Assembly (NCBI GenBank): GCA_013696065.1
Contig: JACCZJ010000297.1
Span: forward strand, 1 to 7,090
Length of the DNA: 7,090 nt
Direction: 5' to 3'
Source: Nocardioidaceae bacterium
Lineage (GTDB): Bacteria > Actinomycetota > Actinomycetes > Propionibacteriales > Nocardioidaceae
The translations under genes and the position numbers were made by a program. The notes beneath the pieces were generated by a model. That model saw only the letters and a list, made by a program, of their open reading frames with translations, did not search any database and had not been told where the DNA came from. Below are positions 1-5,349 of this stretch, piece by piece; position 1 is the stretch's first letter, and every line of letters begins with the position of its first letter.

Positions 1-1155
1 ACTAAGGGCCACGTCTTCAACACCATCGGCGAATGCCTCAACCTCAAGGAGGGCGAGCGCCTCGAGGTAACCGAGCGTTGGCCGATCCACCGCAAAGCAC
101 CAGCGTTCGACGCGCTCGAGTCCAAGACGGAGATGTTCCACACCGGCATCAAGGTCATCGACCTGCTGACGCCTTACGTGCAGGGTGGCAAGATCGGCCT
201 CTTCGGTGGAGCCGGAGTCGGCAAGACCGTGCTGATCCAAGAGATGATCGCGCGCGTTGCCCGCGACCACAACGGTGTGTCGGTGTTCGCCGGTGTCGGC
301 GAGCGGACCCGCGAGGGCAACGACCTGATCGAAGAAATGACGGAGTCCGAGGTGATCGGGCAGACCGCACTCGTCTTCGGCCAGATGGACGAGCCGCCAG
401 GCACTCGCCTTCGGGTCGCGCTTTCGGCGCTCACGATGGCCGAGTACTTCCGCGACGTGCAGAACCAAGACGTGTTGCTCTTCATCGACAACATTTTCCG
501 GTTTACGCAAGCGGGTTCTGAGGTTTCCACGCTGCTCGGTCGGATGCCGTCGGCCGTGGGCTACCAGCCCAACCTCGCCGACGAGATGGGTGTGCTCCAA
601 GAACGCATCACGTCGACCCGTGGTCACTCGATCACGTCGATGCAGGCGATCTACGTGCCCGCCGACGACTACACCGCCCCGGCGCCGGCGACCACGTTTG
701 CCCACCTCGACGCGACGACCGAGCTGTCGCGCGACATCGCCTCACTCGGTATCTATCCCGCTGTCGACCCGCTGACTTCCACGTCCCGGATCCTCGACCC
801 TCGCTATATCAGTGATGATCACTACAACACCGCCGTCAGGGTCAAGCAGATCCTTCAGCGCAACAAGGAACTGCAAGACATCATCGCGATCTTGGGTGTC
901 GACGAACTCTCCGAGGAGGACAAGATCGTCGTCAACCGAGCTCGCCGCATTCAGCGCTTCTTGTCGCAGAACACCTATGTCGCCAAGCAGTTCACCGGCA
1001 TCGAGGGTTCCACCGTTTCCCTGGAGGACACCGTCGAGGCGTTCACTAAGATCTCCGACGGAGATTACGACCACGTGGCGGAGCAGGCCTTCTTCATGTG
1101 CGGTGGTCTCGACGACGTCGAACGCAAGTGGGACTCCATCCAGAAGAGCCTCTGA
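1..1155 (+). CDS. atpD: F1Fo ATP synthase subunit beta, 5'-truncated by window edge
   Basis: Catalytic beta subunit of the F1 head of ATP synthase; it makes ATP from ADP and phosphate, driven by rotation of the gamma subunit on the cytoplasmic face of the membrane. The frame is open from base 1 (TKGHVFNTIGE...), so the true start lies outside the window. About 384 residues remain of a usual 470-485, so roughly the first 90-100 (N-terminal beta-barrel) are missing. Visible motifs: Walker A GGAGVGKT (205-228); GERTREGNDL carrying the catalytic glutamate (codon 301-303); Walker B region DVLLFIDN (469-492); the alpha/beta signature PAVDPLTSTS (757-786); and DELSEEDK (901-924), the lever loop that contacts gamma. 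All key residues are present and there is no frameshift. Its TGA shares one base with the atpC start, so the two are probably translationally coupled. Identification is essentially certain. Confidence 0.98.
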   Translation, partial: TKGHVFNTIGECLNLKEGERLEVTERWPIHRKAPAFDALESKTEMFHTGIKVIDLLTPYVQGGKIGLFGGAGVGKTVLIQEMIARVARDHNGVSVFAGVGERTREGNDLIEEMTESEVIGQTALVFGQMDEPPGTRLRVALSALTMAEYFRDVQNQDVLLFIDNIFRFTQAGSEVSTLLGRMPSAVGYQPNLADEMGVLQERITSTRGHSITSMQAIYVPADDYTAPAPATTFAHLDATTELSRDIASLGIYPAVDPLTSTSRILDPRYISDDHYNTAVRVKQILQRNKELQDIIAILGVDELSEEDKIVVNRARRIQRFLSQNTYVAKQFTGIEGSTVSLEDTVEAFTKISDGDYDHVAEQAFFMCGGLDDVERKWDSIQKSL

Positions 1156-1550
1156 TGGCGGAGACGAGCTTGCAGGTCGAGCTGGTCGCCGCCGACCGTG
1201 TCGTGTGGTCGGGCGAGGCAAAGATCGTGGTCGCCCGCACCGTCGAAGGTGATGTCGGTATCCTCGCCAACCACGCTCCGATGTTGGCCGTGCTCGTCCA
1301 GGGCACTGTCGAGGTCACGACGATCGACAGCGAGAGCTGGGTCGCTGTCGTGGATTCGGGCTTCTTGTCCGTCGCGGGCAACCGGGTGTCCATTTTGTCC
1401 GAGCACGCGCAGATGTCTCACGAGATCGACCTAGAGAAGGCCAAGAACGATCTTGAACGGGCGAGGTCGGCTGGCGAAGACGACAGTGAAGCATCGGATG
1501 CTGTGGCGCTCGCACAAGCGAAGATCAGGGCTGTCGAGAAGGCGTCCTAA
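1155..1550 (+). CDS. atpC: F1Fo ATP synthase subunit epsilon
   Basis: Epsilon subunit of the F1 central stalk. It couples rotation of the c-ring and gamma to the catalytic head and can inhibit ATP hydrolysis through its C-terminal domain. The 131-residue product has the N-terminal beta-sandwich (about residues 3-85) with the family motif GDVGILANHAPMLA (32-45). A charged helical tail follows (about 89-131, HEIDLEKAKNDLERARS...), interrupted by an acidic GEDDSEAS linker. The ATG at 1155 is chosen because its A is the last base of the atpD TGA (TGATG), a typical coupled start, and because MAETSLQVELV matches the usual actinobacterial N-terminus. The same frame is open further upstream, but that part lies inside atpD and does not look like epsilon. 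It is the last gene of the atp operon here, since a hairpin terminator follows 22 bases after its stop. Confidence 0.96.
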   Translation: MAETSLQVELVAADRVVWSGEAKIVVARTVEGDVGILANHAPMLAVLVQGTVEVTTIDSESWVAVVDSGFLSVAGNRVSILSEHAQMSHEIDLEKAKNDLERARSAGEDDSEASDAVALAQAKIRAVEKAS

Positions 1551-1571
1551 TCTGTTTCGTGCTGCACCAGC

Positions 1572-1605
1572 ACGGGTGTGAGTTCTCTGTGAGGCTCGCA
1601 CCCGT
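1572..1605 (+). terminator. Probable intrinsic terminator of the atp operon
   Basis: Bases 1572-1582 (ACGGGTGTGAG) pair with 1595-1605 (CTCGCACCCGT) as an 11-bp stem containing one G-U pair, with a 12-base loop. Only a short T tract (TTTG) follows, as is common in actinobacteria. Position right after atpC and before a gene with its own strong ribosome binding site supports termination. A second perfect 6-bp hairpin (GTGCTG 1559-1564, CAGCAC 1568-1573) shares two bases with the left arm, so the two cannot both form fully. Partial read-through into the next gene remains possible. Confidence 0.6.
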
Positions 1606-1644
1606 TTGCTGCATGATGACCTGACGACGCGACGATCACTCTTG

Positions 1645-1650
1645 AGGAGG
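1645..1650 (+). promoter_or_regulatory. Strong Shine-Dalgarno for the DUF2550 gene
   Basis: AGGAGG lies 8 bases before the ATG at 1659. It is a near-consensus ribosome binding site and fixes that start. I see no clear -10/-35 pair between the terminator and this site. Confidence 0.8.
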
Positions 1651-1658
1651 AGCTCGAG

Positions 1659-2120
1659 ATGCCATGGTGGGCGGCGCTTCTCGACAGCCTTGGGCTCGTC
1701 GCCGTCGTCTTGGCTGTCGCGTTCGCGTCGCTCTTCGTGCGGCGCCGGCTGCTGAGCCGGTCGGGGGCCACCTTCGAGTGCAGCTTGCGCACCACGGCCC
1801 CTGCTCGAGGAACGCCGGTGGCGGCGTCGCGTGGCTGGACACTCGGGGTGGGCCGATATAATGGCGACAATCTCGAGTGGTTCCGGGTCTTTTCGTTCTC
1901 GCCGCGGCCTAAGCACGTATTCAACCGCTCCCTACGGGTGCTCGGCAGACGCACCCCGCAGGGAGCGGAGGCGTTCTCGTTGTATGCCGGACATGTGGTC
2001 GTCAACGTTCAGTGCGACGCGAGTCGTCAGGCCGAACTCGCGATGAGTGAGGGCGCGCTGACGGGCTTGCTCGCCTGGACCGAGGCCGCACCGCCGGGTC
2101 AAGACCGACTCCTCGCGTGA
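1659..2120 (+). CDS. DUF2550 family membrane-anchored protein
   Basis: Conserved actinobacterial protein of unknown function, 153 residues. A single hydrophobic segment at about residues 5-27 is followed by RRR (28-30), which by the positive-inside rule suggests an N-terminal anchor with a cytoplasmic C-terminal domain. Signature stretches I recognise from the DUF2550 family: GWTLGVGRYNGDNLEWFRVF (59-78), SFSPRPKHVFNR (79-90) and ELAMSEGALTGLLAWTEAAP (126-145). Length is normal for the family. The ATG is fixed by AGGAGG 8 bases upstream. DUF2550 genes commonly sit directly downstream of atpC in actinobacteria (Rv1312 after atpC in M. tuberculosis, from memory), which fits this context. No functional link to ATP synthase is established. 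The adenosyltransferase gene starts 18 bases after its stop, so the two are probably cotranscribed. Confidence 0.9.
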   Translation: MPWWAALLDSLGLVAVVLAVAFASLFVRRRLLSRSGATFECSLRTTAPARGTPVAASRGWTLGVGRYNGDNLEWFRVFSFSPRPKHVFNRSLRVLGRRTPQGAEAFSLYAGHVVVNVQCDASRQAELAMSEGALTGLLAWTEAAPPGQDRLLA

Positions 2121-2138
2121 ACTCCGTAGAGTGCGGTG

Positions 2139-2726
2139 ATGGTCAACCTGACGCGCATTTACACCCGGACCGGTGATGCGGGCACCACCCGCCTCGGCGA
2201 CATGAGCCTCACCAGCAAGACGAATTCTCGGTTGCAGGCCTACGCCGATGTTGACGAGGCGAACTCTCAGATCGGGTACGTCTTGTCGATCGGTGGTCTC
2301 GACGACGACGTAGTCGAGGTTCTCACCGCCATTCAGAATGATCTCTTCGATGTCGGCGCTGACTTCTCTAACCCGATGGTCGCCGACCCGAAGTTTACAC
2401 CGCTACGTGTCGAGGCTGAGTATGTAGAGCGCCTTGAGGGGTGGTGCGACCACTACAACGATGCGCTCGAGGCGTTGCGCTCCTTTATCTTGCCCGGAGG
2501 CACTCCCGCCGCGGCGCTGCTCCATGTGGCGCGGACCGTCGTACGACGGGCGGAGCGGTCCGGATGGGCTGCCTGGGCAGAATACGAGGACACCATGAAC
2601 GTGCTAGCCATCAAGTACCTCAACCGGCTCAGCGACCTGCTCTTCATCCTGGCGCGTTATGCGAACCGGGAGCACGGCGATGTGCTGTGGCTCCCAGGAG
2701 GCGACCGCCCTGCGGGCAAGAGCTAG
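2139..2726 (+). CDS. PduO-type cob(I)yrinic acid a,c-diamide (corrinoid) adenosyltransferase
   Basis: Transfers the 5'-deoxyadenosyl group of ATP to cob(I)alamin or cob(I)yrinic acid diamide, producing the adenosylcobalamin form used by enzymes such as methylmalonyl-CoA mutase. It is a soluble cytoplasmic protein that is trimeric in characterised relatives. The 195-residue product has the N-terminal ATP-binding motif TRTGDAGTT (9-17), YADVDEANSQIG (35-46), FILPGGT (116-122), the arginine-rich helix LHVARTVVRRAER (128-140), and LNRLSDLLFILARYAN (161-176), all in family order and at normal length. A GTG immediately precedes the ATG (2136), so the start could be one codon earlier; the upstream TAGAG is only a weak ribosome binding site, and coupling to the preceding gene 18 bases away may help. 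Symbols pduO, cobO and cobA are used inconsistently for this family, so I give none. No other cobalamin gene is in the window. Confidence 0.94.
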   Translation: MVNLTRIYTRTGDAGTTRLGDMSLTSKTNSRLQAYADVDEANSQIGYVLSIGGLDDDVVEVLTAIQNDLFDVGADFSNPMVADPKFTPLRVEAEYVERLEGWCDHYNDALEALRSFILPGGTPAAALLHVARTVVRRAERSGWAAWAEYEDTMNVLAIKYLNRLSDLLFILARYANREHGDVLWLPGGDRPAGKS

Positions 2727-2930
2727 GCGCACTGGCTGAAAGGCTGCGGGGGCGCGCGGGTCCGGATGAGTGCTTCGATGAAGACCATCACCCCCGGTAT
2801 CTCAGCCCAGGATGGGTCCGGCGAGCAGGGCAACACGCCAAGAATCGCCGGGTCGCCGCCACGAGTGACTTTGCGGTCTATTTTTATGTATCAGGCGGGC
2901 TGATCTTGTGTCCTGAATATTGACTTCCGC

Positions 2931-2960
2931 TGGACACTACACGCGGAGTCACCGTATCGT
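2931..2960 (+). promoter_or_regulatory. Candidate sigma70-type promoter for the STAS gene
   Basis: TGGACA (2931-2936, five of six matches to TTGACA) is separated by 18 bases from TATCGT (2955-2960, four of six matches to TATAAT). This would start a transcript near 2967 with a leader of about 100 bases. The -35 is overlapped by the GTGTCC/GGACAC inverted repeat and by the right side of another dyad, as an operator might be. A GGGTA (3037-3041) resembling a SigF/SigB-type -10 was considered but lacks a -35 at the right distance. Confidence 0.35.
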
Positions 2961-2966
2961 CGACAA

Positions 2967-2996
2967 ACGATCACCGGAATTTTTTATCGGTATCGT
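2967..2996 (+). repeat. Imperfect hairpin in the STAS gene leader
   Basis: ACGAT-c-ACCG (2967-2976) pairs with CGGTATCGT (2988-2996) as nine base pairs with one bulged C; the 11-base loop contains TTTTTT. The left arm can alternatively pair with ATCGT at 2956-2960. It is not followed by a T tract, so a regulatory hairpin or an operator dyad is more likely than a terminator. Confidence 0.4.
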
Positions 2997-3065
2997 GGCA
3001 ACCAACCCCCCACGTGGAACGTCTTACCTAGTGACGGGGTAGCGCACAAGAAAGGCGCAACGGCG

Positions 3066-3386
3066 ATGGGTCCTGAGGCGGGGGAGCTAGCAGACTTGGG
3101 ACAGATCGGACCTCATCTCGATGTACGCAACGTGGGAGTGGTGCGTTCTCGTCTCAACGCGCTACTCGATCAGACCGACACGAACGTCACCCTCGATCTC
3201 GCTGGCGTCGAAATGATCGATGCCGCTGGACTAGGCATGCTGACCGCCGCCCATCTACGCGCCGAACGATCGGGCCATCACCTGGTGCTGCGCAACTGTA
3301 CGAGGGAGCTTCGGCGGGTGCTCGCAGTTACCCGTCTGAATCGCATCCTTCACATCGACCGCAGCAGCCTCCAACTGTCCGCCTAA
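3066..3386 (+). CDS. STAS-domain protein (anti-sigma factor antagonist-like) lacking the phosphoserine
   Basis: Small cytoplasmic protein of 106 residues made almost entirely of one STAS domain (about residues 12-104), the fold of anti-anti-sigma factors such as SpoIIAA and RsbV, which bind an anti-sigma kinase and so free a sigma factor. Visible family features are the VTLDLAGVEMIDAAGLGMLT block (41-60) and the downstream LVLRNCTRELRRVLAVTRLNRIL pattern (73-95). In classical members the loop reads D-S-S-G, with the second serine phosphorylated by the anti-sigma kinase; here it reads D52-A53-A54-G55, so that switch is absent. The ATG is preceded by AAAGG (3051-3055) at 10 bases. No anti-sigma kinase, PP2C phosphatase or sigma gene lies beside it, so the partner is unknown. 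It may be a permanently active antagonist, a redox- or ligand-controlled variant (C78 is the only cysteine), or a STAS protein of another pathway. Confidence 0.88.
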   Translation: MGPEAGELADLGQIGPHLDVRNVGVVRSRLNALLDQTDTNVTLDLAGVEMIDAAGLGMLTAAHLRAERSGHHLVLRNCTRELRRVLAVTRLNRILHIDRSSLQLSA

Positions 3387-3452
3387 CTGCGTGTCCACTA
3401 AACGTGGTGAGGTCCCCCCAACAGGGTGTATGGCGCGGCGGGGGTCGGGGGA

Positions 3453-3463
3453 TGAGAGTCTCA
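3453..3463. promoter_or_regulatory. Short palindrome at the translation start of the oxidase gene
   Basis: TGAGAGTCTCA is a perfect dyad with 5-base arms around one central base, ending 4 bases before the ATG at 3468. It occupies the place of the ribosome binding site, where only GAGAG and AAGAG are seen. It could be an operator or chance; 5-base arms are weak evidence. Confidence 0.2.
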
Positions 3464-3467
3464 AGAG

Positions 3468-4418
3468 ATGCGAATCTTGGTGGTGGGCGCCGGAGTCGTC
3501 GGGCTTACCACCGCTGTCTGCTTGGCCGAGGCTGGGTATGACGTCCACGTTCTAGCCCGAGATCTACCGCTCGAAACGACCTCGAGTGTCGCCGCGGCCT
3601 TGTGGTATCCCTATTTGGCAGATCCACCAGACCGGGTCTTGAGTTGGTCCAAACGCAGCCTGCAGGTCTTTTCCTGCATTGCGCGCGAGTCCCCGCAGGC
3701 GGGCGTCTCGTTGGTCGAGGGCACCGAACTGCTCAGCCAACCGCATGGTGACCCGTTTTGGGCCTGCGCTGTCCCCAGCTTCAAACGACTCGATAAGCCG
3801 CCTCCCCCCTACGTTGACGGGTGGTCCTGTGAGGCTCCCGTCATCGAGATGCCGGTGTATCTGATCTGGCTGCGAGGTCGACTCGAGGCGGCTGGTGGGA
3901 CGATCACCCGCATGGTGCTGAGGGCGATGCCCGCAGACGCTCAGCTGGTAGTCAATTGCGCAGGGCTCGGGGCGCGACACCTCGCCTCCGATCCCAGCGT
4001 CGTGCCCGTGAGGGGACAAGTGCTCCGCGTCGCCCAGATCGGCGTGGACCGTTGGAGCCTGGACGCTGAGGGCCCGACTTATGTAATCCCGCGCGCACGC
4101 GACATCGTGTTAGGAGGCACCAGTGCCGAGGGGATGTGGGCGACCAGACCAGAACCGGGCATCGCTGCCGACATTATGAAGCGCGCCATCGCTTTGGTCC
4201 CAGAGCTGGCCGGTGCTCGCGTGCTGGGCCATCGTGTAGGTCTGCGGCCGGTCCGACCGTCCGTCCGCCTTGAGAGTGAGCGGCTGTCGCAGGGAGCGGT
4301 CGTCGTGCATTGCTATGGCCACGGCGGGGCCGGGGTCACGTTGTCGTGGGGCTGCGCGGAGGAGGTGCTATCCATGGTCGAGTCATCCGGACCCGCTTTC
4401 CGGCATATCGGCCCGTAG
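3468..4418 (+). CDS. D-amino-acid oxidase family FAD-dependent oxidoreductase
   Basis: Predicted flavoprotein that oxidatively deaminates D-amino acids to 2-oxo acids, ammonia and hydrogen peroxide. Length is 316 residues, normal for bacterial members (eukaryotic enzymes are near 345). The N-terminal FAD-binding Rossmann motif is MRILVVGAGVVGL (1-13). Further family blocks are SSVAAALWYPY (39-49), VVNCAGLGAR (161-170), PVRGQVLRV (180-188), PTYVIPR with Y205 aligning to the substrate-site tyrosine of DAAO, VGLRPVRPSVRLE (257-269) with the substrate-carboxylate arginine region, and HCYGHGGAGVTLSWGCA (281-297). In that last block most family members have Asn, His or Ala where C282 stands. No signal peptide and no C-terminal peroxisomal signal. 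The start is fixed by the Rossmann motif beginning at residue 1. It is 81 bases downstream of the STAS gene; there is no obvious terminator between, but no functional link either. D-aspartate or another D-amino-acid specificity, or a role in D-amino-acid scavenging, cannot be told from sequence. Confidence 0.92.
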   Translation: MRILVVGAGVVGLTTAVCLAEAGYDVHVLARDLPLETTSSVAAALWYPYLADPPDRVLSWSKRSLQVFSCIARESPQAGVSLVEGTELLSQPHGDPFWACAVPSFKRLDKPPPPYVDGWSCEAPVIEMPVYLIWLRGRLEAAGGTITRMVLRAMPADAQLVVNCAGLGARHLASDPSVVPVRGQVLRVAQIGVDRWSLDAEGPTYVIPRARDIVLGGTSAEGMWATRPEPGIAADIMKRAIALVPELAGARVLGHRVGLRPVRPSVRLESERLSQGAVVVHCYGHGGAGVTLSWGCAEEVLSMVESSGPAFRHIGP

Positions 4419-4463
4419 GCTAGGCACAGGTCGAGCATCTGAGCGCGACACGAGGAGGCACCC

Positions 4464-5336
4464 ATGGAATGGCTGTTGATCGCCCTTGTCATCGTGGCGG
4501 TGATCGCGTTGGCGCGGTCCTCTCAGCAACGGCAGGTCCAGTCGCGTCGGAGCGCCCAGATCAGCGCCGAAGAGTTGGCCTCAGTCAAGCGGGCAGCCGA
4601 CGAAGATGTCACCGAGTTCGGCGAAGACTTGCAGCGCCTAGATATCGACCTTGCGGGACGTGACCTCGACGAGGCTGCCCGTGAGGACTACCAGCGGGCT
4701 CTCGACGACTATGAAGCGGCCAAGCAGTCTGTGCAGGCCGTCACGGCTCCCGACGAGATCCGCCACGTCGCGGAGATCCTCGAAGACGGGCGCTATGCCG
4801 TTGCCTGTGTCAAGGCGAGGGTGGCTGGCGAGCCACTACCCGCCCGGCGTCCGCCCTGCTTCTTCAACCCTCAGCATGGCCCGTCGGTGCGCGATGTGGC
4901 CTGGGCGCCTGACGGCGGGCGCCAGCGAGACGTGCCCGCGTGCGAGCTCGACGCTCAACGTGTCGACGCGGGTGCCGACCCCGACAGCCGCAAAGTCATG
5001 GTCGGGTCTCGGCGGGTTCCGTATTACGAGGCGGGCCCGGCTTTCGCGCCGTTGGCGCTCGGCTACTTCGGCGCCTTCGGGATCATGAACATGATGTTCA
5101 TGGGGACGATGATGGGTGCCGCCTTCGGAGGTTCTGACGGCGGATATGACCAAGGCTACAACGATGGCCAAGACGCTGGCCAAGACGGCGGCGACAGTGG
5201 TGACTCCGGATCGGACCAAGACGCTAGTGGCGGTTACGAGAGCGACTATGGCGGTGGCGGTGACTACGGCGGCGGTGGCGGAGACTACGGGGGTGGCGGA
5301 GACTTCGGGGGAGGCGGAGACTTCGGTGGCTTCTAG
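4464..5336 (+). CDS. Uncharacterised membrane protein with Gly/Asp/aromatic repeat tail
   Basis: Function unknown; 290 residues with several regions. Residues 2-18 form an N-terminal membrane anchor (EWLLIALVIVAVIALAR). Residues 30-120 are a charged, helical, probably coiled-coil segment. Residues 131-190 hold a compact conserved-looking block, PCFFNPQHGPSVRDVAWAPD, then VPACELDAQRV and GADPDSRKVMVGSRRVPYYEAGPA, with C132, H138 and C160 as possible metal or disulfide residues. Residues 192-222 form a second hydrophobic stretch rich in Met, Gly and Phe (GYFGAFGIMNMMFMGTMMGA). Residues 222-290 are low-complexity Gly/Asp/Ser/Tyr, ending in DYGGGG/DFGGGG repeats. I recognise the CFF-x-P-x-HGPSVRDV block as recurring in actinobacterial proteins of unknown role, without a name I can vouch for. 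AGGAGG (4453-4458) sits 5 bases before the ATG. It is convergent with the BrkB gene, stop to stop, 13 bases apart. An envelope location is inferred, and topology is uncertain. Confidence 0.82.
   Translation: MEWLLIALVIVAVIALARSSQQRQVQSRRSAQISAEELASVKRAADEDVTEFGEDLQRLDIDLAGRDLDEAAREDYQRALDDYEAAKQSVQAVTAPDEIRHVAEILEDGRYAVACVKARVAGEPLPARRPPCFFNPQHGPSVRDVAWAPDGGRQRDVPACELDAQRVDAGADPDSRKVMVGSRRVPYYEAGPAFAPLALGYFGAFGIMNMMFMGTMMGAAFGGSDGGYDQGYNDGQDAGQDGGDSGDSGSDQDASGGYESDYGGGGDYGGGGGDYGGGGDFGGGGDFGGF
5244..5330 (+). repeat. 18-bp coding tandem repeat (DYGGGG/DFGGGG)
   Basis: Four full units and one partial unit encode DYGGGG (5244-5261), DYGGGGG (5262-5282, one extra Gly codon), DYGGGG (5283-5300), DFGGGG (5301-5318) and DFGG (5319-5330). 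The units share a GACT[A/T]C/T-GG core and differ at third positions. Tyr units come first and Phe units last. Such arrays can change copy number by slippage without shifting the frame. Confidence 0.85.
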
Positions 5337-5349
5337 GCCTCAGGCCCGG

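Larger units (their letters stand above)
2727..3065. other. 339-base gene-free region with inverted repeats, upstream of the STAS gene
   Basis: No convincing coding sequence on either strand. The first half (2727-2860) is G/C-rich and featureless, and I see no T-tailed terminator after the adenosyltransferase. The second half (about 2870-3000) is clearly richer in A/T and holds clustered dyads. GTGTCC 2908-2913 repeats inverted at GGACAC 2932-2937. TGACTtCCGC 2921-2930 pairs with GCGGAGTCA 2943-2951 (9 bp, one bulged T). ATCGT 2956-2960 can pair with ACGAT 2967-2971, which can instead pair with ATCGT 2992-2996. This looks like promoter and operator or leader sequence for the gene at 3066, but no known riboswitch or ncRNA class is recognised. 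Confidence 0.5.

Noticed and set aside
33..521. 162-codon frame within atpD
   Set aside because: Arg/Pro-rich out-of-frame reading of a certain gene.
2866..2894. Promoter based on TATGTA/TATCAG in the A/T-rich stretch
   Set aside because: No -35-like hexamer 16-18 bases upstream of either.
2441..2923. Plus-strand frame running from inside the adenosyltransferase gene to 2923
   Set aside because: Mostly a shadow of the real gene. The 65 codons past 2726 have no start or ribosome binding site of their own and no protein-like pattern.
3016..3041. SigF/SigB-like promoter using GGGTA at 3037-3041, or ECF-type GGAAC at 3016-3020
   Set aside because: Neither element has its partner at the correct distance: GTCT is only 12 bases from GGGTA, and no matching -10 follows GGAAC.
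3395..3407. CCAC/GTGG hairpin after the STAS gene as terminator
   Set aside because: Only four base pairs and no T tract.
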